A stretch of 64,000 nt of DNA from Lysinibacillus piscis (GTDB lineage Bacteria; Bacillota; Bacilli; Bacillales_A; Planococcaceae): contig NZ_BRZA01000002.1 in NCBI RefSeq assembly GCF_026012395.1, positions 248,001 through 312,000 of the forward strand. The letters run 5' to 3'. Positions within the stretch are counted from its first letter, which is position 1; each line of letters begins with the position of its first letter. The notes beneath the pieces are model-generated. The model was given only the letters and a program-made list of their open reading frames with translations. It was not told the DNA's origin and did no database searches. Below, piece by piece: positions 16,373-26,607 of the stretch. The position numbers and the translations under genes were made by a program.

Positions 16373-17524
16373 ATGGGAAGAGAAGTAGTGATTGTAGCGG
16401 CAGCGCGTACAGCCGTTGGTAGACGTAAAGGGGCACTTGCGCATATGCGAGCGGATGATTTAGCGGCTGTCGTCTTAGATGAAGTAGTGAAGCGAGCGGG
16501 GATTGACAAAGCGAGTGTAGAAGATGTGATTTTAGGCTGTGTCACGCAAAGTGCTGAGCAGGCTGGCAATATTGCACGTACTTCTTTACTCATTGCAGGC
16601 TTTCCTATTCATGTACCAGGTGTAACGATTGATCGTCAATGTGGCTCAAGTCAACAGGCAGTCCATTTTGCGACACAGGCGATTTTAGCAGGCGATATGG
16701 ATATTGTCATTGCTGGTGGTGTTGAAAGTATGACACGTATGGCAATGGGCTCTAACTATATGGATAGTAAACCGAGTGCAAAGCTAACAGCACAATATGA
16801 TATTATTCATCAAGGTTTATCAGCAGAACGAATAGCCGAACAGTGGCAATTAAGTGCAGAGGATGTGAATCAGTATGCCTATAATAGCCATCAACGTGCA
16901 TTACAAGCGATTGCAGATGAGCGTTTTCAAGAGGAAATTGTAGGTGTGGAAGTCACAGATGCTGATGGTAGAGTGTACTGGTTTGACACGGATGAAGGGC
17001 CACGAGCAGATACAACTGTTGAAGGGCTAGCCAATTTAAAAACGGTGTTTAAGGAATATGGCATGATTACGGCTGGTAATGCGAGTCAGATGAGTGATGG
17101 CGCTTCGGCTGTCCTACTAATGTCACGTGAGCGAGCTGATGAGCTTGGTATTAAACCATTAGCGCGTATTGTCGCACGAGCGGTTGTTGGCTCTGATCCG
17201 ACATTGATGTTAACAGGGCCAATTGCAGCAACTGAAAAAGTATTGGCAAAGGCTAATTTAACTATTGCTGATATGGACACATATGAGGTAAACGAAGCTT
17301 TTGCACCTGTGCCACTTGTTTGGCTAAAGGATATCGGAGCAGACATTGAGAAATTAAATGTAGATGGTGGAGCGATTGCACTTGGTCATCCACTAGGTGC
17401 AACAGGGACAAAGCTATTAACGACGATGCTTTATCGTATGCAGCGTGAACAGCAACGATATGGTTTGTTGGCTATTTGTGAAGGTATGGGGATGGCAAAT
17501 GCCACGATTATTGAACGATTGTAG
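16373..17524 (+). CDS. Acetyl-CoA acyltransferase (thiolase)
   Basis: Thiolase of 383 residues catalysing either the last step of fatty-acid beta-oxidation or acetoacetyl-CoA formation. The nucleophilic cysteine is in IDRQCGSSQQAVHFA (about residue 90), the N-terminal fold in VVIVAAARTAVGRRKGAL, the active-site histidine in GGAIALGHPLGATGTK and the second cysteine in CEGMGMANATIIERL. The substrate chain length cannot be read, but placement with a hydroxyacyl dehydrogenase and an acyl-CoA dehydrogenase favours beta-oxidation. It starts 7 bases after the deleted ligase remnant and is now in effect the first intact gene of the operon. Confidence 0.93.
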   Translation: MGREVVIVAAARTAVGRRKGALAHMRADDLAAVVLDEVVKRAGIDKASVEDVILGCVTQSAEQAGNIARTSLLIAGFPIHVPGVTIDRQCGSSQQAVHFATQAILAGDMDIVIAGGVESMTRMAMGSNYMDSKPSAKLTAQYDIIHQGLSAERIAEQWQLSAEDVNQYAYNSHQRALQAIADERFQEEIVGVEVTDADGRVYWFDTDEGPRADTTVEGLANLKTVFKEYGMITAGNASQMSDGASAVLLMSRERADELGIKPLARIVARAVVGSDPTLMLTGPIAATEKVLAKANLTIADMDTYEVNEAFAPVPLVWLKDIGADIEKLNVDGGAIALGHPLGATGTKLLTTMLYRMQREQQRYGLLAICEGMGMANATIIERL

Positions 17525-17536
17525 GAGGGGGATGCA

Positions 17537-18304
17537 ATGGAGTTACGTGATGTAGTAGCACTGATTACAGGTGGTGCTTCAGGGATGGGTGAAGCAACGG
17601 CAAAGCATATTGTTGCACAGGGTGGAAAGGCTGTATTGCTTGATTTGAATGAGGACAAAGGGAATGCACTTATAGCTGCCTATGATGGACAAATGGTGTT
17701 GGTGAAGACAGATGTGACGGACGAAGTATCTGTACAGCAGGCAGTAAATAAAGCGATTGAAGTATTTGGTCAAGTGAATGTTGTTGTGAATTGTGCAGGG
17801 ATTGCACCGCCTGCAAAGGTTCTATCTCGCAAAGGTGTTCATTCTTTAGCACAGTTTGATACAGTACTGCGCATTAATTTACTTGGTACATTTAATGTGA
17901 TTCGTTTAGCAGTTGAGGCTATGCAGCATAATAAGGCAGATGTGGATGGTCAACGTGGTGTGGTCATTAACACAGCATCTGTAGCGGCATTTGATGGGCA
18001 AATTGGTCAGGCGGCTTATAGTGCCTCAAAGGGTGGTGTTGTGGCGATGACATTACCACTTGCACGTGAGCTAGCTGAACATGGCATTCGGGTGCTGACG
18101 ATTGCACCAGGATTAATTGAAACACCGATGTTTGCAGGATTGCCTGAGCCAGCACAGGAGGCACTTGCGCAAATGACACCATTCCCTAAACGTTTAGGCA
18201 AACCATCTGAGTATGCATTGTTAGTAGAAATGATGATTCGTAATACATTGTTAAATGGAGAAGTGATTCGTTTAGATGGAGCGATTCGTATGCAGCCAAA
18301 GTAA
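17537..18304 (+). CDS. SDR family 3-hydroxyacyl-CoA dehydrogenase-like protein
   Basis: Short-chain dehydrogenase/reductase of 255 aa. It shows the NAD-binding glycine motif (ALITGGASGMGEATAKHIV), the aspartate that favours NAD(H) at the end of strand two (AVLLDLNED), NCAGIAPP, the catalytic serine in VINTASVAAFDGQ and YSASKGG with catalytic Tyr/Lys. Closest in appearance to type II 3-hydroxyacyl-CoA dehydrogenases, which oxidise 3-hydroxyacyl-CoA in beta-oxidation, consistent with its neighbours. AGGAGGGGG overlaps the thiolase stop, so the genes are tightly linked. Confidence 0.88.
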   Translation: MELRDVVALITGGASGMGEATAKHIVAQGGKAVLLDLNEDKGNALIAAYDGQMVLVKTDVTDEVSVQQAVNKAIEVFGQVNVVVNCAGIAPPAKVLSRKGVHSLAQFDTVLRINLLGTFNVIRLAVEAMQHNKADVDGQRGVVINTASVAAFDGQIGQAAYSASKGGVVAMTLPLARELAEHGIRVLTIAPGLIETPMFAGLPEPAQEALAQMTPFPKRLGKPSEYALLVEMMIRNTLLNGEVIRLDGAIRMQPK

Positions 18305-18319
18305 TAGGGGGAATCTCAA

Positions 18320-19462
18320 ATGGGACGTTATCGTTTTGAAACAGGTGAACATGAATTGTTTCGTAAATCATTGCGCAAATTTTTAGCGGATGAGGCTGTA
18401 CCTTATTATGAGGACTGGGAAAAAGAGCGACTTATTCCACGTACCTTTTGGAAAAAGCTTGGTGAGAAGGGGTTTTTATGTCCACAAGTAGATGAGGCAT
18501 ACGGTGGTCTTGGACTGGATTTTAGCTTTGGTGTCATTATTGGTGAAGAAATGGAGCGTGTGGGGGCTGGACTAACAGGTGTTGGTCTACATAACGATAT
18601 TGTTGTGCCTTATATTGAATCATATGGTACAGCAGAGCAAAAACAACGATGGTTACCTCAGTGTGTGACAGGTGATTATATTACAGCTATTGCGATGACA
18701 GAGCCTGGTGCAGGTTCTGACTTAGCGAATATCAAGACGACAGCGAATCGTGATGGTAATCATTATATTGTGAATGGGCAAAAAACGTTTATTACAAACG
18801 GTATTCATACGAATTTAGTGGTGGTAGCGGTGAAAACGAATCCACATGAGCGCCATAAAGGGATTAGTTTGCTTGTTATTGAGGGGGACACACTGGGCTT
18901 TACAAAGGGCAGAAAGCTGGAAAAGGTCGGGATGCATTCACAAGACACAGCAGAGCTTTATTTTGAGGATTGTCGTGTGCCTATTAGTAATTTATTAGGT
19001 GAAGAGGGCATGGGCTTCCGTTATTTAATGGAAAAATTACAGCAAGAGCGACTTGTTGTAGCGTTAGCAGCACAAACAGCAGCAGAGGATATGTTTGAGC
19101 TGACGAAGCAATATATTCAGGAGCGTACGGCATTCGGTGCAAAAATCGCTTCTTTCCAAAATACACAATTTAAAATGGTGGAGATGGCGACAAAAATAGA
19201 GTTAGGCAAAACCTTTTTAGAGTCACTCATTGAGGAGCATATGGCTGGCAAGGATGTGGTAACAAAGGTTTCTATGGCGAAATACTGGATTACTGAAACA
19301 GCTCGTGAAATCGCGACAGAATGCATGCAGCTACATGGTGGCTATGGTTATATGGAGGAATATAAAATTGCTAGGCGTTATCGAGATATTCCTGTTATGT
19401 CCATCTATGCAGGGACGAATGAAATTATGAAGGTCATTATTGCGAAAAATCTTGGTTTATAA
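18320..19462 (+). CDS. Acyl-CoA dehydrogenase
   Basis: FAD enzyme performing the first oxidation of acyl-CoA in beta-oxidation or branched-chain acyl degradation. It is 380 aa, full length. Motifs include YITAIAMTEPGAGSDLANIKT (flavin/substrate region), NGQKTFITNG, QERLVVALAAQTAAED, and the C-terminal CMQLHGGYGYMEEYKIARRYRD followed by IYAGTNEIMK. In the long-chain/isovaleryl group the catalytic base is placed in helix G, and in the short/medium group as the Glu of Y-E-G-T; here the latter position reads YAGT, so this is not the MCAD arrangement. Last gene of the operon before a strong terminator. Confidence 0.94.
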   Translation: MGRYRFETGEHELFRKSLRKFLADEAVPYYEDWEKERLIPRTFWKKLGEKGFLCPQVDEAYGGLGLDFSFGVIIGEEMERVGAGLTGVGLHNDIVVPYIESYGTAEQKQRWLPQCVTGDYITAIAMTEPGAGSDLANIKTTANRDGNHYIVNGQKTFITNGIHTNLVVVAVKTNPHERHKGISLLVIEGDTLGFTKGRKLEKVGMHSQDTAELYFEDCRVPISNLLGEEGMGFRYLMEKLQQERLVVALAAQTAAEDMFELTKQYIQERTAFGAKIASFQNTQFKMVEMATKIELGKTFLESLIEEHMAGKDVVTKVSMAKYWITETAREIATECMQLHGGYGYMEEYKIARRYRDIPVMSIYAGTNEIMKVIIAKNLGL

Positions 19463-19515
19463 AAAGCAGAGAGAATTTGTACAGCTTGTAAATGGTACAA
19501 ATTCTCTCTTTTTTA
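19461..19515. terminator. Bidirectional terminator between the fatty-acid operon and selO
   Basis: AGAGAGAATTTGTAC (19468-19482) pairs perfectly with GTACAAATTCTCTCT (19495-19509). T-runs lie on both strands, so it can end both convergent units. It overlaps the last codon of selO. Confidence 0.92.
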
Positions 19516-20952
19516 CGTGCCACAAAATGTGCGATATGGTGTAGCAGAAGGAGATGGTGGTGAAGCATATGCTTGCTGTTCTTCTGTATGTGCAAATGGT
19601 TGAGCTACTATGTTTAATAGTTGTTCCATAACACTGTAATCGTCATGCTCAACCGCTGCTGTTAATGCCTCTTCTACACGATGATTGCGAGGAATAACAG
19701 CAGGATTATGTTTTTTCATTAATTGTTGAGACATGGCTTGTGTTTCAGTTTGGCGTGTTAATCGTGCCTGCCATTTAGTGAGCCATGCTTGAAAATCGTG
19801 TGTTTGGAAAAGGTTGCTATCGAATCGTTCAAATGTCAGGGCAATAAAGGTATTGGTGTAGTCAGCTTGCTGTTGCTGCATCAGTTTCAGTAGCTCTTCC
19901 ACTAATTCAATATCCTGCTCCTCCTCATTAAAAATACCAAGCTTAGCACGCATACCTGCTAGCCAATTGTTTACATAGTGCTGTGAATAGTGCTGTAATG
20001 TTTCCTGTGCTAGCTCAATGGCTTGTTCTTCATCATCATGAATGAGTGGCAACAATGCTTCAGCTAGTCGTGCTAAATTCCAGCCACCAATGGATGGTTG
20101 ATTGCCATAAGCATAGCGTCCTTGTCGGTCAATGGAGCTAAAAACAGTGGCTGGGTGATACACGTCCATAAAAGCGCAAGGACCATAGTCAATCGTTTCA
20201 CCGCTAATGGTCATATTATCCGTATTCATGACACCGTGTATAAAGCCGACTAACTGCCACTTTGCTATAAGAGCAGCTTGCTTTTTTATTACTTCATTTA
20301 ACAATGCTAAATAACGATTCTCTGTATTGGCGATTTGTGGGAAATGACGGGAGATTGCATAGTCCGCTAAGGCACGTAGCTCTTCATCTGTGCCGAAATG
20401 AGCGGCATATTGAAATGTCCCGACACGTAAATGGCTGCTTGCAACACGTGTTAAAATCGCTCCAGTAAGCGCTGTTTCGCGAAAAATCGTTTCACCTGTT
20501 GTCACAACTGCAAGTGATCGTGTTGTTGGAATACCGAGTGCAAACATCGCTTCGCTAATGATGTATTCACGTAGCATTGGACCAAGTGCAGCTCGTCCAT
20601 CGCCACCACGAGAGTACGCTGTTCTACCAGAACCCTTTAAAGCAATGTCAAAACGCTCGCCTGTAGAGGTAAGTTGCTCTCCAAGCAATAATGCACGACC
20701 ATCCCCAAGCATATTGAAATGTCCGAATTGATGTCCTGCATATGCCTGTGCGATGGGAAAACCACCAGTAGGAACAGCATTACCAGCCAAAACAGCCACT
20801 TCGTCTTGAAGTAATTGAGTATTTAAGCCAAGTGACGTTGCTAGTGATGTATTAAGTTTTATGAGCATTGGTGTAGCAACAGGGTTAAGCCTTTGTGTTG
20901 TATAAAAAATGCTTGGTAAATGGATATAGCTATTGTCTAAATTCCAGCCCAA
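19513..20952 (-). CDS. selO: Protein adenylyltransferase SelO (YdiU family)
   Basis: Pseudokinase-fold enzyme that transfers AMP from ATP to protein Ser/Thr/Tyr residues. It is 479 aa. Family motifs: [64 protein letters not shown], and the metal/nucleotide site [25 protein letters not shown]. The C-terminus ends TFCGT; the cysteine there corresponds to the selenocysteine position of some homologues. The start is a TTG at 20952, preceded on the minus strand by AAGGAGGA (20960-20967) with normal spacing. It stands alone, convergent with the fatty-acid operon. Confidence 0.93.
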   Translation of the reverse strand: MGWNLDNSYIHLPSIFYTTQRLNPVATPMLIKLNTSLATSLGLNTQLLQDEVAVLAGNAVPTGGFPIAQAYAGHQFGHFNMLGDGRALLLGEQLTSTGERFDIALKGSGRTAYSRGGDGRAALGPMLREYIISEAMFALGIPTTRSLAVVTTGETIFRETALTGAILTRVASSHLRVGTFQYAAHFGTDEELRALADYAISRHFPQIANTENRYLALLNEVIKKQAALIAKWQLVGFIHGVMNTDNMTISGETIDYGPCAFMDVYHPATVFSSIDRQGRYAYGNQPSIGGWNLARLAEALLPLIHDDEEQAIELAQETLQHYSQHYVNNWLAGMRAKLGIFNEEEQDIELVEELLKLMQQQQADYTNTFIALTFERFDSNLFQTHDFQAWLTKWQARLTRQTETQAMSQQLMKKHNPAVIPRNHRVEEALTAAVEHDDYSVMEQLLNIVAQPFAHTEEQQAYASPPSPSATPYRTFCGT

Positions 20953-21643
20953 TTGATTGATCCTCCTTGAAATAGTTTAAATTTATCTGTACAAACACCA
21001 AAATGATGAACGGCTGTTTCAATGACCAGATAGAGCAGCTTTTTAATATGGAACTTCATCATAGTATGAGCATACCACTGCAAATTACTTTGCAAAAATA
21101 AAATGCTTAGCGTTTTATAGTATACTCAGTTTTTCGTTTAGTAACGAATCTATTCACACTTGTTCAAATTTTTTGTTTCACTGTTGAATTGGGATAGACT
21201 TTATTGTTTGATGAATAGACGAAATGTTATTATTTTGGTATATTGCATACAATTGGATGGTGAGCTGTGAGTTTTTTTGAAAGTTTAGAGAGTGTGTATA
21301 CATAGTAAGTGGTTGAGGATTAGGTGGAAGAATTATTAAATGCAGAAGGAATTTATCCGAGAAGACAGCTAATTGGCGAAATGCTGAGAAAGCTTTATCC
21401 GCCTGTATAATCCAGCTAACATTATGAAAATTTATTGTGAGATGGCAAATGAATCAAAAGCTATCATAGTCATTTAGAGGGAAAATAACAATTTAATTAT
21501 GAACGTTAATGCTTGACGATTTTCGGTTTGTTTCAAAAAAGATAGACTATTTCTGAGGAGTTAGATTGTTATGATACTCAAATTCGTTTGCAAAAGTCAT
21601 ATGTAGCAGGAGAGTTGTTACCGTTTTTTACATTGAAGCTATA
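20953..21643. other. Long intergenic region upstream of selO
   Basis: About 690 bases with no supported gene. Short stop-bounded stretches exist on both strands (for example VEELLNAEGIYPRRQLIGEM on the plus strand near 21325-21384), without a start or ribosome binding site; they may be gene remnants. AT-rich sequence at 21160-21240 could hold promoters. Nothing else could be named. Confidence 0.5.
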
Positions 21644-21669
21644 TAGGCTCCCTCAGAAGAAGGAGCCTA
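21644..21669 (-). terminator. Candidate terminator of the MFS-amidohydrolase operon
   Basis: TAGGCTCC (21644-21651) pairs with GGAGCCTA (21662-21669), immediately after the amidohydrolase stop on the minus strand. The tail read on the minus strand (TATAGCTTC) is only weakly T-rich. Confidence 0.5.
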
Positions 21670-21673
21670 CTAT

Positions 21674-23119
21674 TTATAATATCTTTGCCTCTACTACAGT
21701 AGGGGGCACTAAATCTTTTGGAATAAGTGCTTCATATGTTTCGCCATCAAGACGCTGTTGCAGTTCGGCCTTTGCTTCCTCGATAAGCGTTGGATTTTCT
21801 AAAGCAGAAATGGCTGTACAGGCAATGGCTTTTCCAGCAAGTAGTGTTGCTTGGTGGGCATAGGCTGTTTTCCCTTGTGCTACGACCTGCCATGTATGGA
21901 ATGGTGTACCAAATGCATAGGTTGCTGTTGTACATTGTGCGGTTGGAACATTCCAGCTCACATCAGCGACATCTGTTGAGCCACCTAAAAAAACAGGTTC
22001 GTTTGCAAGCGGTACAACTGTACGTAATAGTGGTTTTTCTGCAAGTTGTTGAGCCACTTCTTTCCCTACTTGTGCAACAACTAACGCCTTTTCTTCATCA
22101 GAGAATGTATCATAAATTTCTTTAGCAAAGCGCAAATCTTCCTCTGTTACTGTTGAGCTCCCTAAATCTTGTAGATGCTGATGCATAATGGTTTCAAGAG
22201 TTCGATTAGGAACTAAGCTATGACAGGAGCCAACAATACGTGCATCCACAGAGGTTTCGGTCATCAATGCAGCGCCATTTGCACAGTTTAACACACGGCG
22301 ATATAAATCTCGTACTTGTTCTGGCTTTGGTGCACGAATTAAGTAGGTTACCTCTGCCTCTGCTTGCACGACATTTGGTGCAAGCCCACCTGTATTTGTA
22401 ATGGCGTAATGAATTCTTGCCTCATCCACCATGTGCTCACGTAAATAGTTGACACCGACATTCATCAACTCTACACCATCTAAGGCACTTCTACCAAGAT
22501 GAGGTGAGGCAGCAGCATGTGAGCTGCGTCCTTTAAAGGTAAAAGTAGCATTAATCACGGCATTTGCTCGCGCATGCCATACTGCATTCGCTGTACCAGG
22601 ATGCCATGAAAGAGCTATATCGACATCTTTGAAATAGCCATCACGCGCTAAAAACGACTTTCCATAACCACTTTCTTCAGCAGGGCAGCCATAATATTTG
22701 ACTGTACCTGTTAAACCTTGTTCCTGTATATAATCTTTGACAGCGATCGCTCCAGCTAAAGCTCCCACGCCAAGTAGATTATGTCCACAGCCATGGCCAT
22801 TACCATTGGCGATAATTGGATTATGTTCACTACTGCCAGCTTGTTGACTTAAACCAGCAAGTGCATCATATTCTCCGAGTATCGCAATGACAGGCTTACC
22901 ACTGCCAAATGTTCCGATAAAGCCTGTTTCAAGATTGGCTACACCTCGTTCAACCTGAAACCCTTCATTCTCTAATGTTTCACATAATAGGTTAGCAGAT
23001 TGTACTTCCTCAAATCTTGTTTCTGCAAATGCCCAAATTTTATCGCTAATTTCCGTATAGCGTGGACCTTTTTCATCAATTAATTGCGCAATTTTTTCTG
23101 TAAGTGTCAATTTGTCCAT
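21674..23119 (-). CDS. M20 family amidohydrolase, AbgB-like
   Basis: Metal-dependent peptidase/amidohydrolase of 481 aa, most like the B subunit of p-aminobenzoyl-glutamate hydrolase. Metal-site motifs of the M20 fold are visible: GEYDALAGLSQQAG, GNGHGCGHNLLGVG, YYGCPAEESGYGKSFL and a later GGSTDVADVSW. The inserted dimerisation domain lies around 190-310. A substrate amide of an amino acid is likely; the exact one is unknown. The ATG at 23119 lies only 2-3 bases after an AGAGGG site; a TTG three codons later has better spacing, so the start is uncertain. It follows the transporter by 9 bases and is almost surely co-transcribed, making uptake plus cleavage of the same compound likely. Confidence 0.85.
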   Translation of the reverse strand: MDKLTLTEKIAQLIDEKGPRYTEISDKIWAFAETRFEEVQSANLLCETLENEGFQVERGVANLETGFIGTFGSGKPVIAILGEYDALAGLSQQAGSSEHNPIIANGNGHGCGHNLLGVGALAGAIAVKDYIQEQGLTGTVKYYGCPAEESGYGKSFLARDGYFKDVDIALSWHPGTANAVWHARANAVINATFTFKGRSSHAAASPHLGRSALDGVELMNVGVNYLREHMVDEARIHYAITNTGGLAPNVVQAEAEVTYLIRAPKPEQVRDLYRRVLNCANGAALMTETSVDARIVGSCHSLVPNRTLETIMHQHLQDLGSSTVTEEDLRFAKEIYDTFSDEEKALVVAQVGKEVAQQLAEKPLLRTVVPLANEPVFLGGSTDVADVSWNVPTAQCTTATYAFGTPFHTWQVVAQGKTAYAHQATLLAGKAIACTAISALENPTLIEEAKAELQQRLDGETYEALIPKDLVPPTVVEAKIL

Positions 23120-23128
23120 CTCCCTCTT

Positions 23129-24358
23129 TTAATTAGTCGAAGTGATTATATCTGTTGTTCGTTGTGCTTTTGTTCGAATAGTAAAGAGTGCAATCGCACA
23201 CACAACAGAGAAGCTAATGAGCATAATAAACGCTGCTGTATAAGAGCCACCAGAAGCCTCTACTAAGAAACCAATTAGTGTTGGTGCTAAAACACCTGCA
23301 AGTTGTGCGCCTGTATTAATAAAGCCATTTGTTGTACCAATCATCGTGTCTGGTAATGTCTTTAATGGCACAGTTGTAATTAAAATAATATTAAAGGATA
23401 ACATCGCTGTTACAACGCATTGATAGATGGTGAAAGTAATCATATCGGGTGCTGTTGACATTAAGATTAAGAAACCACCTGCAACTAATGCGGCAATACC
23501 ACCAACTAGTCTATCTTTCCCTTGTGGCATTTTATCTAAAATATAGCCACTAACAAGCACTGCGAATATACCTGCAATAGGAGGGATAGCAGAGTACGTA
23601 CCAACTGCTGATAAATCTAATCCTTTTGCTTTTGATAAATAAATCGGCATCCAAGCCATTAAGCCCCAGTTCACAATGTAAAGACTGAAATAAGCAATAA
23701 ATAGCTGCCAAATGGTTAATGACTTTAAAACTGTTCGTAGAGGTGCTTTTGTTTGTGGTGCTTGCACTGTTGCAACGGTTTCTGCACTTTTTCGTTCTGT
23801 TAAGAAGAAGAAATAAGCAAGTGCAAAGAAAATACCAAGACCACCTACGATATAAAAAATAGAACGCCAACCAATTGTCTCCATTAAACGTGTACCAACA
23901 AGTGGTGCGACAACACCCATTAGAGAACCTGAAATCAACATAAAGGACATCGCTTTACTACGTTCCTTTACAGGGAACCAGTTCGCAATTCCCTTCGATG
24001 CAGAAGGGAAAAAGCTACCTTCACCAACACCAAATAGGAAACGAATAATGACTAATGATATAAGTGACCAAGCTGCTCCTGTTAAAGCTGTAAAAATAGA
24101 CCAAACGAGCACTGTCAAAATCAATATTTTCCGATAACCAAATCGGTCTGCCAGCCAACCACCAGGAATTTGCATAAGGGCATAGCCAGCAAAGAAGCTA
24201 CTCAGAACAATCCCTGTTAATGATTCCGTTAAATTGAATTCCTTGGCAATATCAAGAATAGCGAAATTAATAATAAAGCGATCAAAATTTCCTAATGACC
24301 ATCCTAAAAATAACATGATAATAATGACATATTTCCAATTTTGAGATTTTGTTGCCAT
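23129..24358 (-). CDS. MFS transporter, anion:cation symporter type
   Basis: Membrane transporter of 409 residues with twelve predicted helices and a long cytoplasmic loop in the middle. The loop-2 signature of the major facilitator family is present (GGWLADRFGYRKIL), along with FGVGEGSFFPSASKGIANWFP, which is typical of the ACS group that carries organic anions such as hexuronates, phthalate or tartrate. The start is the ATG at 24358 (MATKSQNWKYVIIIM), supported by GGGGGGAATC just upstream; an in-frame start at 24427 would add 23 unrelated residues. First gene of a two-gene operon with the amidohydrolase, divergent from the PucR-like regulator. Confidence 0.9.
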   Translation of the reverse strand: MATKSQNWKYVIIIMLFLGWSLGNFDRFIINFAILDIAKEFNLTESLTGIVLSSFFAGYALMQIPGGWLADRFGYRKILILTVLVWSIFTALTGAAWSLISLVIIRFLFGVGEGSFFPSASKGIANWFPVKERSKAMSFMLISGSLMGVVAPLVGTRLMETIGWRSIFYIVGGLGIFFALAYFFFLTERKSAETVATVQAPQTKAPLRTVLKSLTIWQLFIAYFSLYIVNWGLMAWMPIYLSKAKGLDLSAVGTYSAIPPIAGIFAVLVSGYILDKMPQGKDRLVGGIAALVAGGFLILMSTAPDMITFTIYQCVVTAMLSFNIILITTVPLKTLPDTMIGTTNGFINTGAQLAGVLAPTLIGFLVEASGGSYTAAFIMLISFSVVCAIALFTIRTKAQRTTDIITSTN

Positions 24359-24497
24359 AAATGATTCCCCCCTACCACTGAATTTGTTTATATCGAAGAG
24401 TATAAAAAATTTAGACTTTTCTAACAATATGTATTTACATATAATTAATATTAAAAATATAGATGTTTATACATAGACAAGAGGGGGTTCTTCAGGG

Positions 24498-26510
24498 ATG
24501 GGCAATATAGAGAAGATTACACAGTTTTTAAATGATTCCTGCCAACTGATGTCTTATCAATTATGGGAAAAAGTGAATGAAGATCAATTTTCTCTTACTC
24601 TTTCTTATGGAATTGAAGAGAGATTGTCTTTCTCTACAAACGAATCAGCAACTAGAACCTATGATTTTAATATAGAGGATAAGCGATTATTTATTTTACG
24701 AATAGGTAATCATCAGCAGTTAACAGTAGTAGAACAACAACAATTAGAAAGTCTCCTTCAAATCCATCATTTAGAAAAAATGCTTAAGAAGGAGCAATTT
24801 ATTCGTAAAAAAATGATGGAAAGTATTCGGGAGATATCTGCCGTCAATGATTTGCAGTCATTGTTAACGAAAATATTAGAAAACGCACTATCTGTTATTC
24901 CAGTAGCTGATTTTGGTGTCTTGTGGATGTATGATGAGGAAGAAGGAGCATTGCTACCGAAAGCATGGGTAGGTGGACCGGGTGAAGATATACAGCATAT
25001 GCGAATGACAATTGGTGAGGGAATCATCGGTAAAACATTTCTAGAAAAACGGTCGATGTTATTGACCTCCTATCAAGATGTATTAACGGAATCTTCTTCT
25101 ATAACAGTTGAAAATATGCAACATTTATTAAGTGCTTATACATTTGAAGATTTACAATCTGTTATTTCAACCCCCATTCTTGTCGAGGAGCAAGCGTTAT
25201 GTGTGTTAATTATTTATCAAAAAGGACAAATACCACTTTTAACGGTAGAAGATCAGCAATTACTAGAAAGCTTTTCCGACCAAGTATCCATCGCTTTAAT
25301 GAATGCCAGACTTTTTCAACATTTAAAGCAACAAAATGAATTATTGCGTCAACGTGACCACATTCATCATACGTTGATGAATTTATCATTGCAAAATACA
25401 GGGATACAAATGATTGTCAATGAAATAAGGCGTATACTACAGCTACGTCTTGTAGTGATTGATTTGATAGACAATTCAATATTTGCAAGCCCACGTCACT
25501 GGTTTGAGGAAAGTGATTATAAGCGTATATTCATCATTCCTGATAGACCTACATTTTCTAAAGTGGAAACAGAGGAGGGGATGATTTGTTGCTATATTCA
25601 GCCGATTGTTGGTGTTGGTCAAACATTAGGGATGTTGCTCATCGAAGTAGAGAAACAGCAACTATTACCACTCCACAAAATGATTATTGAACAAGCAAGT
25701 GCTATTTTTGCGTTAGAAATGATTCGTAAGCAAAGTATTGTAGATTCATTTTATAAAAAAACACATGATTTATTTCGTGAGTTTATTCAATGTAAGGATT
25801 ATCTGTTACTAGAGAAAAAGGGAGAGGAGCTGGGACTTCAATCATCAGCATTTTCCGCTGTCCTATTTATTCAGCTACCGATTAGCCCTGATTTACAAGG
25901 AATGAATGTACAAACACATATTTTAATCGGAGAAATTCGTCAAATTTTTCAAGATAAAGTAGCTATTATTTTTGGATTTGATAATAAAGTAACGGTTGTT
26001 AGCCAATTTCAGCGACAGGTGGATGATCTAGTAAAGCGTACAAAGCAATTACAAATGAACTGGCAGAAAATGAAATATTCTGCATTGAAAATAGGCATCG
26101 GGTCATTGTATCAGGGTTTTGAAAATATTGCAAAAAGCTATCATGAGGCTGAAAAAGCATTATCATTTTTGATAACACGCCATCGCGATGGCATTATGCA
26201 TTATCAAGATATTGGTGTGAATCGTCTATTCATCCATCAAACACAGGAGGAATTAACAAGCTTTGTCAATGAAATATTTGAGCCCCTAGCAAATGATAAA
26301 ACGAAGTATCCACTTTTAGAAGAAACATTACTTGCTTATATGGCACATAATAGTTCGGTGGGAGAGACAGCAAAACAGTTACACATTCATGTAAATACAT
26401 TGTATCAGCGATTAAAGAAAATTGAGGAGAAATTAAACATTTCCTTTCAAAATGCTGAGGATATGTTGAAATTGCAGCTAGCTTGTTATTTGAAAGGGAT
26501 GGTGGAGTAG
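24498..26510 (+). CDS. GAF-domain regulator with PucR-type C-terminal helix-turn-helix
   Basis: Regulatory protein of 670 aa. A GAF-like sensor lies at about 110-270 (LTKILENALSVIPVADFGVLWMYDEEEGALLPKAW ... LLESFSDQVSIALMNARLF). The central part is variable, with a GGDEF-like/CdaR-type segment around 430-560 (IGIGSLYQGFENIAKSYHEAEKALSF). The C-terminal domain is the helix-turn-helix of the PucR/CdaR family (LLAYMAHNSSVGETAKQLHIHVNTLYQRLKKIEEKLNI). It is divergently transcribed from the MFS-amidohydrolase operon with 139 bases between, so it very probably controls those genes in response to the imported compound. A strong site, AGAGGGGG, precedes the ATG. Confidence 0.85.
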   Translation: MGNIEKITQFLNDSCQLMSYQLWEKVNEDQFSLTLSYGIEERLSFSTNESATRTYDFNIEDKRLFILRIGNHQQLTVVEQQQLESLLQIHHLEKMLKKEQFIRKKMMESIREISAVNDLQSLLTKILENALSVIPVADFGVLWMYDEEEGALLPKAWVGGPGEDIQHMRMTIGEGIIGKTFLEKRSMLLTSYQDVLTESSSITVENMQHLLSAYTFEDLQSVISTPILVEEQALCVLIIYQKGQIPLLTVEDQQLLESFSDQVSIALMNARLFQHLKQQNELLRQRDHIHHTLMNLSLQNTGIQMIVNEIRRILQLRLVVIDLIDNSIFASPRHWFEESDYKRIFIIPDRPTFSKVETEEGMICCYIQPIVGVGQTLGMLLIEVEKQQLLPLHKMIIEQASAIFALEMIRKQSIVDSFYKKTHDLFREFIQCKDYLLLEKKGEELGLQSSAFSAVLFIQLPISPDLQGMNVQTHILIGEIRQIFQDKVAIIFGFDNKVTVVSQFQRQVDDLVKRTKQLQMNWQKMKYSALKIGIGSLYQGFENIAKSYHEAEKALSFLITRHRDGIMHYQDIGVNRLFIHQTQEELTSFVNEIFEPLANDKTKYPLLEETLLAYMAHNSSVGETAKQLHIHVNTLYQRLKKIEEKLNISFQNAEDMLKLQLACYLKGMVE

Positions 26511-26607
26511 CGAAAAGGCAGTTCTTACTTGAAAAATAATGATATTACTATTTGGATGGATTTATGTATTTTATTAGCAAAAATTAGAATGATTAGGTTT
26601 TGTGATA

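Noticed and set aside
20940-21062. 40-codon minus-strand frame just before selO (MKFHIKKLLYLVIETAVHHF...)
   Set aside because: It overlaps the selO start in another frame and lacks a good ribosome binding site; too little support, though an upstream peptide cannot be excluded.
21588-21863. 91-codon plus-strand frame over the amidohydrolase 3' end
   Set aside because: Mostly antisense of the M20 enzyme; its start lies in the intergenic region without a supporting site.
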